In this document: positions 45,984 to 61,388 of the stretch, piece by piece
How positions within the stretch are numbered: the first letter of the stretch is position 1
Layout: each line of letters opens with the position of its first letter
Assembly: GCA_014529385.2 (NCBI GenBank)
Contig: CM043961.1
Location: forward strand, 11,142,478 to 11,206,477
DNA length: 64,000 nucleotides
Direction of reading: 5' to 3'
Origin: Adiantum capillus-veneris
Lineage: Eukaryota; Streptophyta; Polypodiopsida; Polypodiales; Pteridaceae
Translations under genes and position numbers: made by a program
Notes under the pieces: model-generated
What the model saw: only the letters and a program-made list of their open reading frames with translations
What the model was told of the DNA's origin: nothing
The model's database searches: none

Positions 45984-46907
45984 TGTTGGCAGATACGCCG
46001 CGACAGACGTCAACACAGCGAGAACTCACCTAACAAGATTTGTCAGCTAAGGACGAAGCTCGATCCACAGGCGCGTGGAAGCAAGCATAGGGTGTCAATC
46101 TACACTCGACCGACTCTCGACTAATTTCTACAGAGGTCTCTACCCAATGTCTAAGCTACAGCCTTCAGGAGTGCATAAGAAGAGGTTCCCTACAACGCTT
46201 TCTAGAGCCAAATACCTATTAAACGGTCTCGAAACGCCATAGAACTTGAAGAAGACCCTACTAACACCAATAGGTCGCTCTCCCTAAGGTCTATGAACCA
46301 AAATCCCAACCCTAAACACCTAGTGCAAAATCACGTAGGATGTCTGGCCGGAAACTGCAGGTCGTCGTTTCCAAAAACTAAAGTACCTAATGTGTAGCCC
46401 TACTCAATGCGAACGCGTGGATATACTGCAATGCAAAAACGGACAACGTATGCTCACTGAATCACTAGATGAAGCTCGTAGGTCGAGCTCGCAAAACCGG
46501 ACCGTACGCGCACAATGTAGGTATTGGCACGTAGTTCTCATCGGGGGCAACACGCTGCACTTCTCCGTACTCAATTCCGACCACCGGTGCGCGCGTAGCG
46601 TCAAGATGAAGCTCTCACTCTCTCTCGTACACAGTACGCTCACTCACAAACTTAACTTTTTAAAAATGACAAAAGGTTTTTTCATTAAGGTCAAAAGTGG
46701 TATAAATACCTTACAATCTCAAACCCTAATGTTCCAATTTAACCATCCACTCAATCTAAATGTCAAAATTGGGATACAATCTGGAAACTTCTGTAAGCCC
46801 CAATATTTACAAAGGTGAAATGTCGGGTTTTCTCAATAAATGAATAATTACAAAAAATAATAATTCGCGAGCAGTCGTTTTCCGTAGGGTGTGTCCAGCT
46901 TCTAACA
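45984..46907 (-). repeat. 5' LTR of gypsy G1
   Basis: 924 bp. In element orientation it begins TGTTAGAAGCTGGACACACC and ends ATCTGCCAACA, with TG...CA ends, and abuts the primer site. The opposite (3') LTR is not present anywhere in the window, so the element is truncated or rearranged at its left end. The LTR contains the palindrome half-site TAGGATGTCT near 46340. Confidence 0.85.
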
Positions 46908-48135
46908 ATATACATTTGTGTGGAAAAAACTAGAGAGAGAGAGAGAGAGAGAGATAAACCATCTGTGTCACCATACTTATGGCATGCTGAATAGTGATAA
47001 GATGTAACTTAAGGTATGTTGTAAAAACTTTTTGTAAGCCCTTTAATGAGGCTTTTCCAACTCTCAAATAACCAAAACATACTTACCTTGTCATGTCAGT
47101 ATCAAGAGAACCCATGTATGGGTCCTTATCCATTTTTGTGGAAAACTTGTTCTTACATGAACCAAATCTCAAAAGACCACTTTATTTTGATAGCAAATAA
47201 CTAATATTCTGACCAAAGCCCATTTGTAGAGGGATTTAACTAAGCCAAGAGGATGTTTTTATTAGCTATTTTATGTACAAATGAGTGAGCAGAAAGTCAA
47301 ACCTTCTTGCCATGTTATGGACAGCAAGCAAAGCATCCAAACCAGCAGTAGCTAGAGTCTAAATACCATATTGCCATGCTACATGGTAATCACACAGTGT
47401 AAAAATTCAAGATAAGACTCGCACACAGAGCCTCACAAAGACAGCCATGCTTCAAAGATAGAAGGAAGCTGGACTACAGGTTTCTGAACAGCAAAACAGA
47501 GCATCCATCATTAGGTAATACCAAGCAAAGCATCCAAACTAGCAACAGCAGCTAGAGTCTAAATACCATATTGCCATGCTACTTGGTAATCACAGCATTA
47601 TACACAGTGTAAAAATTCAAGCTAAGATTGCACACAAAGCCTCACAAAGACAGCCAAACATTGTAATGCTATGTCCCAAATATGCACATTTCAGAAACAA
47701 AGAACCAGAGGTAAAGGTTTATAAGAACCTTTGAAGTAGGCGGTGGAGCAGAAGGTGTAGAAAGAACAATCGACATCTGTGCAAAAGCTTAGAACTAAGT
47801 GAGTGTAAGCACTCACCTTTATAATGCCGTCTGTGCAGCTATCCATTTGGCCTCGAGCGTAACCGTCCATGGAGAATCTTGCCTCATAGCGGCGCCAGGG
47901 TGTTTACCCATTTTTGAGTATGGCTGCATCTGCAGCAACGACGTGGATGGGTCCATCCATAAAGCCCTAGAACACAAGCCATATAATGTGCCGAATCGGC
48001 ATAACACTGAGCCACAAAGTAGCATGTGCTACTTAGTTAGGTTAGGTGAAAGAGGGAGAGAGAGAAAGAAAAAGAGAAGAAGGGTGTTCCCACATACCAA
48101 TGAAGAGAGATTTATTCTCTGTTTTGCAAGAGAAT

Positions 48136-48138
<3 letters not shown>
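46908..48138 (+). repeat. family T, copy d
   Basis: From 46908 to 47967 this is a direct repeat of copy c (22999-24187), with a much shorter (AG)n tract and several small indels. It starts exactly at the end of the G1 LTR, so G1 lies inside family-T sequence at this point. From 47968 it continues into leader-like sequence not present in copy c, ending in a purine-rich stretch before a TG run. Confidence 0.8.

Positions 48139-48214
<76 letters not shown>
48139..48214. repeat. (TG)n microsatellite at PLE 3' end
   Basis: TG run of about 76 bp, directly adjacent to the 3' terminus of the PLE. Confidence 0.96.
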
Positions 48215-48216
<2 letters not shown>

Positions 48217-51200
48217 CCGCCCTATCCCAGGCGCCATACACAATGGGTCGGCAGTAGGCCCATTGTGTATGGGCCTACTACCTAATTAAAGAAATGAGAT
48301 TAGTGCACTTAATTCTTAAGCCTTAGTGATAGCATTAATCAGGTCATTTCTCTTGAAGCCATTGAGGCAGAATTTTTTAATGAGATGATTGATGTCTTCC
48401 AATGCCGAGAAGCGGTTAGAAGAAGAGTATAAGATCGTATAAAGTAGACTAATACATGTTTTTAGTGTTGTTTTATGAGGTTGATTACTAATCTTTTCGA
48501 CAAATTCTATAAAAGAGGTTTTAAGATTGTCCCTTTTCTAGATGAGACAAAAATCAAAGTTACCACTATAGGGACTGTGTAGCAGAATTAATAAGTTAAG
48601 GAATTGTATATAAGTGGAAAAAAAACCCCAAGACATATCAAAACCATTACCATAAGTTGGCTTGATTTTAAGGCAGTCCGGGTAAATTTGACTGATCTCG
48701 TTAAAGAAGGTTCTGTGATTGAGGCTACGGATATTATCCATGTAACTATAGGTATGATTAAACAGAGAAAGTTTATGACTAGTATTTGTCTTCTTCATGG
48801 TCTCAAGAAACCATTTATATTCAAAAAAGGCTAGGTATAAGTTGCACATAAGGGGTGAGCATGAAAAGCCCATTGGAATACCAAGGCTTTGGTTAAAGCA
48901 ATGGCTACCAAAGTTTACTATCAAGCAGCCATGAAATCATGGTATTAAGTTTATTCTCGTCAAATGGGAAGAATGTGATGAGTTTGATTTTTTAATCCGT
49001 CTAGATTTATTGGTGAGAGAAATGTGGGAAAGTCCTCTTAGCCGTGCGTGGGAATTTTAATCTTTTTTTAAAACATTTTTCAATCTTGTAGCCCCATTAA
49101 GAGGATTGTTTTCATAACATTGAGTAATGTCAGCAGAGAAAAGATGAAAGGTATGATTGAGGAGGTTAAGAATAACCTCTGTAAAGTTTTGAACCGACCC
49201 AAAGGGATTGTAATGGATTTTGAGAAAATCTAAACATATCTTTTGCTTTGATACACAGACAACTTCAAACTTGGCTAATACAAGGTCAATGCATAAAGTA
49301 ATGTTCTTAGTAATATCAATAAAGTTTCCTTTTGAGTCATCTGAAACTTGTGTTTGTGATGTTTATAGATAGGAAATAATACAAGTAATTTGACAGTCTC
49401 AAGAGAATACCCAAGATCACTACATTGTTAATTGGTAACCTCACTAGGAGATAAGTAAAGTAAACTCACCCCCAGATAGTCGTAAAGTGAGCAGCTCTCC
49501 ATGTAAGGTTTTTGCATATAAGAGTAGGGCAATTGGCGGCTTTATCAAGACCAACAATAAACCAACTTTGTGCAAGTTTTTGAAATTTTAAGCTGAGGTC
49601 GGGAGGTCATGTGTGATCTGTGTGTTATTAGTAGATAACCAATTATGTGGAAAAAGAGTTACTTTTTGCAAAATACTTTGTTGAACCAATTTGGTTAAGT
49701 CCAGTAGGACTGTCTTCTCCAGTCAAAGAGTTTTGACTAACTCAGTCAAACAGCTAAGTAAAGTTGAGAGGGCAAGGTAAGGGTTTTTTGGAAAAGTTGG
49801 AATGTAATTTAGTCCTTTAGCAATGATTTTTTGGATTGTAGGATGACTAATCACTTTAAGATCACAAGTGCAGGCATGCCTAAATCACCAAAGTCTTTAC
49901 AAAAAGTATCAAACTTTTCACAAGAACAATCAGGGACAGTAATGTGGCATAAAAAGTCATTGTTGTAGACTAAACTTTTAACAGGTTGATGATATGTCCA
50001 GTCAATTAAGACCTTATCTGACATCTTATGGTTACCAAAAAGTATATCAAAACACTCAAGAAAGATAGACTTGGGTGAAAACCAATCCAAGAGTTCATTC
50101 TGGTACAAATAGTGTATATAGATAAGCTTTGCCGTAGAAGTCTTTTTTGAGAGACTCTTCCTTCCATTAAAAGGGGCCTTAATGAGCTGCTCGTTGTCTA
50201 GGAATTTTTCACCTTCAAGAAATTTGAGTCTGGAATCCTGCATAGTGGAAGCAGGGAGGTTTACCAGATATACCCATATCTCAAGTAGGATAGGTGCCAA
50301 AAAAGTTTTGCTAGGAAGGACCCAAAGCTGATGGTCAACTCCAAAAGAATCTACCTCAATTTGTTTGACTGGAAGAAAGGGGAAGACTTTGGAGACTTTA
50401 GGAATTATTTCTCACTGAGGGAATAAAGGTTGCTTTGAAATTCTTTGTTAGCTTCTAAAGTAGCATTGTCTCTACTAAAGATTCCGCCAGGTCGTGGGAT
50501 AATAGGAGTAGGAGGGGTACTAATAAAGACAAGATTGAGGTTCCATAATTTCTTAAGAAAATCGGACAGCTCTGCACCAGAGGAAGAAAACTGAGTCAAC
50601 TCTTGATTGTATTGTATGGCAACTACAGGTAATTGGGCAATGTATTGGGAAATCATAGCTACACCATCATTACCATCTTTGTCTAAAGTAGATAAAACTT
50701 TGGACTAGTTATTAAAAGAGAGCATGTGCAAAATAAAATACTTCTTGTTAAAAGCAAGGGTTGATCCATAGACAAGTTGTGATGCTTCCAAGCTACTTAT
50801 ACATTGCTAGACAACACAGAAAGAGGTTTGGAAGTTAACTCTAGATCTTATAAGAGGGAAATGGCTTGTAACAAACGTTTTGACAATCACGAGCTAGAAG
50901 GAGACTATTTAGGGTAAGAGATTACAAAGCTTTTGGCCTTTTGGGAAAGAAGGGTTCTAGATCTAGGGGCATGGGTTTTTTAGAGAAATGATTTTTTAGG
51001 TAATGACTAATTTGTTCTATAATCCTTGCATGTTTCTACGGGTCATGGATGACTCTCCTGCGAGCAGTCATTTTACATTGAGTGTGTACCTAAAAGATTA
51101 TATGCAATGGAGGTTAGAAAAGGTGGATCGCCCTACAACCCTAAAATTTGCAAAGTCAAACGACTACGATACTCATGAGCAGGAATCGTGAACTATAGTC

Positions 51201-51326
51201 TAAGAGGGACCACGTAACACCAGCCAACCTAAACAGGAATTATAAATAGTGGGTCCAACATATCCCTATAGTTCAACAATCTCTAAAGCCAGCGTTCCGG
51301 TTCTCCAAGAAAACTAGGAGAGCCTT
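48215..51326 (-). mobile_element. Penelope-like element (PLE), decayed
   Basis: The insert lies between two TG-rich tracts and its minus strand encodes a PLE-type reverse transcriptase. N-terminal pieces lie at 50656-50405 and 50300-49851 (for example LYQNELLDWFSPKSIFLECF). Motif A is FSADITQCYENNPL near 49130-49085. GIPMGFSCSPLMCNLYLAFF, the hallmark of this RT class, is near 48885-48825, and YMDNI occupies the catalytic Y-x-D-D place with Asn for the second Asp. The frame runs, with stops and frameshifts, to a natural end near 48316 (NAITKA-stop). I could not identify a GIY-YIG endonuclease motif, so the endonuclease-plus or -minus class is open. Confidence 0.85.
48234..48278 (-). ncRNA. 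alternative hairpins in PLE 3' UTR
   Basis: A 14-bp stem (CCATACACAATGGG at 48234-48247 with CCCATTGTGTATGG at 48259-48272) overlaps a 9-bp stem (GTAGGCCCA at 48254-48262 with TGGGCCTAC at 48270-48278). Only one can form at a time. Both are conserved in the other PLE copy at 22386-22431. It may be an RT recognition structure; that is inference. Confidence 0.5.
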
Positions 51327-55370
<4,044 letters not shown>

Positions 55371-57120
55371 GTGACAACAATGGAGAACAAAAATTTATGC
55401 CTACAATTGAGAGGTAAAATTTTCATAATATATCTCTTTAAGACAATGAAGAAAGCTATGACATAGTTCCCTATTTTATGTTGAGTGTCTTGAAAGCGAC
55501 TAATGAGAACTTTGAGTTTGAGAGCAAAGAAATTGGGACAACCAGCTATGTCATGGATCATGCTACAAAATCACAAGCCATGGGAGCAAATCAACATCAT
55601 GGAAAGGTCATTCTCGATGGCCTTGACGAACCAACAACAGTTGTTCTGAAGAAACTGACTCCAAGTAATGCAAAACTAAAAGCGCATGAAGAAGCAATGT
55701 TTCCTAACTCCACATAAAATGTTCAACAAACTCAAGACCAACAGAAGAAAAAATAAAATGCAAAAGATCAAATATTTTCTTCTTTGATCAAATTCAGCTT
55801 ATGTGGAAAGATAGGACTCAAAGGCATATGTTCAATTGTAACAAATCTTGTGTTACAAAGAATTTAATGTCTTATAGCACTTGGATAATCATGGAAAAGC
55901 CACCAATCAAAGAGTTGAAAGAAACAGTGTACACAAGTTTGGACCACCAATTCGTAGCTTTGGCGTAGTAGAAGCCATAACCAAGTTGAATTTTGGGGAG
56001 TTTAATAACACATTCTATGTAATAGACTCTAATCACATCAAAGAGAGTTTAGTCCTAGCGGAAACTTGGATGAACAGCTTCTTTGGACAACAAAAAAGAG
56101 TGTCAACAAGAACAACAATGATACTCTCAAAAGCATCATAAGCCCAGGCACAAAGGTAAAGTTAAGTCAAACATTGAAGCATGTCAACCTTGCAAGTCAA
56201 TTTTACCTTCAACATGTCTCCATCGAACCTCATACAAAGCCTCTCCATCAAAAATCAAACCATCAACAATGCAATAGAAATCCACGCAAAGAGTATTTCA
56301 ACTAAAATTCCATCGCAACAAAGTCTCCGAAGAAAGCCAAGTTGAAATTCTACCAGACTGCCCAACAAAGTCAAGTGAAGGTACAAATGATTCGAGAAGC
56401 CAAGCTACTTGATGCACAAGGATTCTATGAGGGTAATTCTCAAATATGGTTACCTAAAACGGTAGCTCAACCTGGAACCACTAAGAATAGTTGTGTAGCA
56501 CAAGGCTTTAATAAAAGGCAATCAACCACAACCGAGGGTACACAACCTCCAAATGGATCCCTCGTCCTCTACTACAAGAACGAGGCTTTTACAACAGCAG
56601 CAATAGCCGCATATGGATACCAAAGCCTAAGGGTTCACCAAGTCAAAGAGACCATAAGAAACTTGTAAAATACAGTCACGCAGGGGCCAAGAACAAAGTT
56701 GGTTCTCAAACCACGGTTGGAAACTCAGTTACAGAAAACCAACCCACATCTACAACCTCTTCTCAAAAGAGATAAATCCTTGAGGGGTTCGACATGTTTC
56801 AAATGGCTTCATTAACCCATGTTGCAACCTCAAAACCTGTTATACAAAGTGCTACCAATGTAAAGCAAAAGATTCAAGAGGAGTAGAAATATTCCTGCTA
56901 ACTGGACAATATGTTGGCATCTAAGGACCAAAAACAATGGCCAAAGCCTAAATCTTAACATTTGACAATGGATTTCCAACATTGAGCAAGTCCAAGTTTC
57001 CATTAAAAATGCATGGCATAACAATGCAAGTCAGACAGTTAAGCCAGTGAATGAGCAAACCATTAGTCCCAAAGCTTCAAGTAATACCTTCTCTGGTCTA
57101 AAAGTCTTAACTATCTAGGT
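55371..57120 (+). pseudogene. further internal sequence of family T element, unassigned
   Basis: Plus-strand open frames at 55478-55717, 55881-56141 and 56342-56668 follow the protease remnant. The frame at 55881 contains NFGEFNNTFYVIDSNHIKES and ETWMNSFF, which faintly resembles the C-terminal half of a gypsy protease. The frame at 56342 (LDAQGFYEGNSQIWLPKTV) is Gln/Thr-rich and unrecognised. No RT motif is present. Confidence 0.4.
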
Positions 57121-58300
57121 ACTACTCAAACTAGAGAGTTGGGCATATCTACATCATGTTGCTCATGCTAGTAAAGGTGATCATAAGAGTCAAAAGTCTA
57201 TGTAATTTAAGTTTGGTGAAGGGAAGAAAAGATCAAAAGATACTCACACATTGAGCACTGTAAGATATGAGTGAAGAAGCTTCTACATCGAAAACCCTTC
57301 TTGGAAAAGTGGAAGCTATTGGGATTGCTTTTGATGTCACATCTGCTATATTTGTTCTTTGACGCACTCACCAACTCCATTCTTGCACCGCATGTTTTTC
57401 TTGAAAATTTTCTTGTATGCATTGAGAGTGTCCCATAATTGGCACTTGCATTAGACACTCTTCCGTTGTTTCTCTCACATACTCACCCTACATCAACAAG
57501 TAATCAAATGCCAAGTGATGAACTCAACTGAGAGCCTATACCAAAGGCACTTTTCTCCCACCGTGTTTTTTTTCCTTTGGTCATTCAAGTTTTTTTTTCC
57601 CAAGAGGCTTCAAAGATCTATCCGTCAAGCCCTGAACCCTTGTTTCAGAAGGAGCTGGTGTTAGGAAAGATTGTGCTCAAAGGAAGACCCAATACAATAA
57701 GCAGTGGGCCCTTGGTTATGAGAGGAGTTAAGCTAAATTAAATAAGAGCACAAAGACAATGATTTAGGGTGAGCCAATACTAATTGTAGATACAAAGAGA
57801 GATTTAGAGAAGAGTTAAGAGGAGCCAACAGTTCTGGATTATCAGAATTCCATGAATCTGATACCGTAATCGAAGGAAATCGAGCATATGCTTGAAACCC
57901 AATCAACATACACCTCAACGGCTCAACCCAAACCATAAACTTATATTGATTTGACTGTTTAACTCCAAATCTACTCCAAAAACATTCAAGCAAAGGTAAT
58001 TTTTCCTCGGAAAACCACCACAACAAAGTTGCGATGATTCAAATTGCCGACTGGCCCCCAAAAAAAAAACAGTCAGTAGATGATGGCGAGAGGTATTTCA
58101 CAAGAAAGCTTTCTCACACTCCTCTTCTTATTCCTCCGTTCCAAGCAAACACCAAGCTCTTCCAACTCATATTAGATCCCTAAAAAGACCTCAACTCCCT
58201 TCTATCACTTTTCCCAAAATAGCCAAAACGTTATTGATTAAATGACAGCTCCTTGTCATCCATACATGCATCCTCCCATACTTGCCTTAAGGAGCAACCA
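57121..58300. other. unassigned stretch
   Basis: Only short frames in all directions, including a minus frame at 58026-57733. The CACTTTTCTCCCACCGTGTTTTT phrase near 57548 resembles, over about 20 bases, the intact copia LTR near 39090. That may be a fragment of a related LTR. Confidence 0.35.
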
Positions 58301-58311
58301 AGGCACCATGG

Positions 58312-58956
58312 TTGTTCCCTCATCCTCGTAGGAAAAACCCTAACAAAGCTCCACCAACACCCACTGATGGCAACCCACCGCCAACGGTGCCGACGCAAGC
58401 ACAACCACAACCACCTCACGTGCACAACCTTGCAAGGAAAAAGATCCTACATAGCATATCCACCATAGCCAAGGGAGGGAAACTCATTCAAGGGTCTCTC
58501 CCTCTTTGTGAAACCATGAGAGTACTCCTCTTGAATGCATACTTGAATCTTCCCTGTTCAAAAATTATATATGGGATACATGGGGTGCCGTGTGCCACTT
58601 CCACATGCAACCAACACACACACACACCCCTCGCTTTTTTCGCCAACCACCAAATCAACCCAAACATACAAAAAAAAAAAAGTGATCATTTTTTGCCCAT
58701 TTTGAACCCGATCAAGGCCCAGAAACCTCCCCATCTTGAGATCTATCCTCTCGCCATTTATTTTGGCGCACACATCTTTCGATCCACCACTTGCAACCGT
58801 ATTTGTCATAAATCACATTCTAAAAAATTATCCAAATCCCCAACCGACCCTCAAGTGAAGCATTTACAACCAATCCTCAGACATGAATTGTTCCCATTGC
58901 AAAATCAATCAAGACCCTCAGACTTGAACTTTCCGACCAAAACCAGCCGTCTTTGA
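58312..58956 (+). other. 214-codon Pro/His/Asn-rich open frame, function unknown
   Basis: The translation (MFPHPRRKNPNKAPPTPTDG...) is low-complexity, rich in Pro, Thr, His and Lys, with no domain. The opposite strand also has open frames over part of it. Chance is likely; it is listed because it is the longest plus-strand frame outside retroelements. Confidence 0.2.
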
Positions 58957-59288
58957 CCAACACCACCAAACCATAGTCCGAGCAAGAAGCAAAAATAAAT
59001 TTTTTTCCCCAACTTTTAACTTGTGCACACAATGGTACGACTCTGGGACAACCGGTCTACCACGCGTGGATGATACGACGGTTATTCCATTTTCCTCTTC
59101 TTATTCATACAAGCAGAACCACAACGACCATACAAGCATGCTCACACACGAGAACTTTGGATGTCGTATGAACAATCCCAAGAGACCTCAAAGATCGATC
59201 CGACAAGTACTGAACTCGAGACATCTTATTCAAGAGGGAGCTAGAGGGAAGAGGAGAATAAAATTTTTGCCGTTGTAGGAACATTCCA

Positions 59289-59292
<4 letters not shown>
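58957..59292. other. unassigned stretch
   Basis: No coding or repeat signal beyond short chance frames. Confidence 0.4.
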
Positions 59293-59326
<34 letters not shown>

Positions 59327-59425
59327 CAGTATTTTAAGAGAGGGAGAGATGAAATGAATTGTTATATTAATGTCTTCATAAGTCCAAAATGACCTATGAG
59401 ACCAAAAGGTTAGATCCATGTGTGA
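59293..59425 (-). repeat. LINE-like 3' end with (GA)n tail, minus copy
   Basis: On minus, CAGACATTGTAC...TTGGTCTCATAGGTCATTTT...AAGACATTAATATAACAATT...TTCATCTCTCCC runs into a pyrimidine tract (GA run 59293-59320 on plus). It is an inverted copy of 61225-61384. The shared ~110-bp end followed by a TC tail suggests the 3' terminus of a non-LTR element or SINE. Confidence 0.6.
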
Positions 59426-59439
59426 CTAGTACAATGTCT

Positions 59440-59591
59440 GGGGGAAACATAAAAATAGAAATAAATGGGGGTACCTAGAGTGGATAGGTATGTATGTAAA
59501 CCTACCCTACATCCTCATCATCGCCATCATCAGCATCACATAATACTTCATCTCAAAAGATATATAATCATATGAGGGTTCATGAGGTGTA

Positions 59592-59645
<54 letters not shown>

Positions 59646-60140
59646 CAGTCATGTCTTGAAACCACAATAAAGTTGGACTTTTCTATATTTGGAGGGACTT
59701 TATGAAGCTACAAAAATTGGTTCACATGGGATAGCAGTCACTTAGAATACATGATCCTGATTTCAAGAAAACCTTCTAGCAGTCTTATTGTATCCAACTT
59801 CAAGCAGTAAAATGTACATAGATAAACTACTCAGAAAGACTCATGGCTGAATTATTCTCCCCATGTTTCGTGTGTCTTAGGTACCTGCATCAAGGAATAC
59901 TTGCACGCAGGTCGTCAAGGATATGGTGATGATGATGATAGAAGACTGCACTGCTTGTTGCATCGCTTACCTTGGCAGAGAAAATTGATAAGCAAAGAAA
60001 TCAATTCTCACTGCCAATCTAAACCATGAGAAAAGGGGCAGTTGGCAATTTAAATTTTCTCAGATGAACAAAAAGATGCAATAGGAGTTGCTTCTCCTCC
60101 CCATAAGCTGATGAGGGTAATCATCAAGGCTAGTGAGGAG
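59440..60140. repeat. non-coding stretch with (GA)n tract
   Basis: A GA run of about 42 bp lies at 59599-59640. The remainder shows no gene. A minus frame at 60232-60050 has a hydrophobic segment (FLLQLLASSSLALMITLISL) that overlaps the end of the neighbouring ORF in another frame. Confidence 0.6.
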
Positions 60141-60755
60141 CTAGCGAGAAGCTGCAACAGGAACTTTGGTTTGGCTCCCAAATCGCGCCAATGACTGGTG
60201 GTGATCACCGGTCTCATAGGTAAATGACTCACATGATCCTTTGCTTGACATTTTGTAGAGGCCCTTCATGCTCCCAGTGTATAGCCAACTAGTGCCCCTG
60301 TACATGTGCTCGCTGGCCCCTTTAGGGAGCACTTCTTCATTATCCATTTCAGCTTCATCTACCCCCAGCACTTCTTCCGGATTGACGTACCAAAACATCA
60401 GCTCAGAAGGGACCTCTTGGCCTCCTCCCATCACTACTGAGCCCCAATTCCTCTGCCTCTCTGCCTTCTTCACATGCTTCCTCCTGTACAAATTCCTCAA
60501 CGTCTTTGCCCCCAAGTCTGCAACCGCCCTTTGTGTCGCTATACAGATGAGCAAAACCAAGACCACATCCTCCTCAGGTAGAACCTCCATTGCTAGCAAC
60601 TTCCAGTTAAAGAGGGCCATTGCCCTTCCTTGCCGAGCTTCTGCAGTATATCGCACCAGAGTTACAAAGCCTTCTTCCTCCTCTGGCACTGAGGATGGCA
60701 CTTCGTATTGCATATGACGCCCATTGAGTAGCCGGATCTGATAAATATACAGCAC
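60141..60755 (-). CDS. possible host-gene exon, unidentified protein
   Basis: A 204-codon minus frame whose first codon follows TTTAG directly, so the reading frame may begin at a splice acceptor (GATTTAG/GTG) rather than at a start codon. Features are YQIRLLNGRHMQYEVPSSVP, an acidic EEEEGF patch, a hydrophobic helix (EEDVVLVLLICIATQRAV), a basic stretch (NLYRRKHVKKAERQRNWGSV) and an acidic segment before YRGTSWLYTGSMKG. The mix of ordered hydrophobic and charged segments is unlike the surrounding retroelements and looks protein-like. I do not recognise the family. No purine-free polypyrimidine tract precedes the acceptor; a GA microsatellite lies there instead, which weakens the splice model. 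A captured gene fragment is an alternative. Confidence 0.4.
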   Translation of the reverse strand: MLYIYQIRLLNGRHMQYEVPSSVPEEEEGFVTLVRYTAEARQGRAMALFNWKLLAMEVLPEEDVVLVLLICIATQRAVADLGAKTLRNLYRRKHVKKAERQRNWGSVVMGGGQEVPSELMFWYVNPEEVLGVDEAEMDNEEVLPKGASEHMYRGTSWLYTGSMKGLYKMSSKGSCESFTYETGDHHQSLARFGSQTKVPVAASR

Positions 60756-60761
60756 CTAAAT

Positions 60762-60766
<5 letters not shown>

Positions 60767-60821
<55 letters not shown>
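60767..60821. repeat. (TC)n microsatellite
   Basis: TC run of about 55 bp between the two divergent open frames at 60755 and 60832. Confidence 0.96.
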
Positions 60822-60822
<1 letters not shown>

Positions 60823-60831
60823 GATAGAGTC

Positions 60832-61134
60832 ATGCAATACCAAGATCAAAGGTGCTTAGGCCTGTACCTACTGGAACTACATCGGCACAGGGATAATCTA
60901 ATGAGAAGACAAAGAGCACTACAGCCTCAGAGGCAGATCACAGATTTCTTCAGATCGAGAGAAGCAGGAATGGAAGGAGAAGCGAGCAGCGAGCACAAAG
61001 GAGTACCCACATTCATACCAAAGGCACCCTCATTGACAGGGCGATTGAGCTTAGGAAATCGAGACAACCACGACCGAGATGCAGAAGCACACTTCACCGG
61101 AGGAGACTACAACAAAGGATTAGAAGCATTCTAG
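60832..61134 (+). CDS. small open frame with PCNA-binding-like motif
   Basis: A 100-codon plus frame (MQYQDQRCLGLYLLELHRHR...). It contains QRQITDFFRSR at about residues 33-43, which fits the PIP-box pattern Q-x-x-hydrophobic-x-x-aromatic-aromatic, with Thr-Asp before Phe-Phe and flanking Arg as in strong PCNA binders. The rest is charged and probably disordered. It lies just upstream of a LINE-like 3' end (61225-61330), so it could be a remnant of a non-LTR element or an unrelated chance frame. Short length makes coding status uncertain. Confidence 0.3.
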   Translation: MQYQDQRCLGLYLLELHRHRDNLMRRQRALQPQRQITDFFRSREAGMEGEASSEHKGVPTFIPKAPSLTGRLSLGNRDNHDRDAEAHFTGGDYNKGLEAF

Positions 61135-61224
61135 CCAGACACCCAGAATGCTCCTAAGAAGTTTATCTAATACTTTGTATTTAGTTTTTCGCATTTATTT
61201 TCACATTTTCACACTTTTCAGACA

Positions 61225-61309
61225 TTGTAACAGACTCACCACTTTTGTATCAGTTTGGTCTCATAGGTCACTCTGGCCTTTTGAAGACGTTAATATAACA
61301 TTTCATTTC

Positions 61310-61384
<75 letters not shown>
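61225..61384 (+). repeat. LINE-like 3' end with (TC)n tail, plus copy
   Basis: CAGACATTGTA...TTTGGTCTCATAGGTCAC...AAGACGTTAATATAACATTT...TTTCATTTC is followed by a TC run of about 71 bp (61314-61384). It is the inverted counterpart of 59293-59425. Confidence 0.65.

Positions 61385-61388
<4 letters not shown>

Noticed and set aside
22999-47967. Treating the 22999-24187 and 46908-47967 direct repeats as the two LTRs of one giant element
   Set aside because: The right copy abuts a different, clearly bounded 924-bp LTR with its own primer site, and similar segments occur three more times in the window. They are better read as family-T copies.
48215-51326. Hammerhead ribozyme in the PLE
   Set aside because: PLEs often carry hammerheads. 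I looked for the CTGANGA...GAAA core near both ends on the minus strand and did not find it.
58312-58956. 214-codon plus-strand frame as a real gene
   Set aside because: Low-complexity composition, no domain and competing minus-strand frames. It is listed only as an unexplained ORF.
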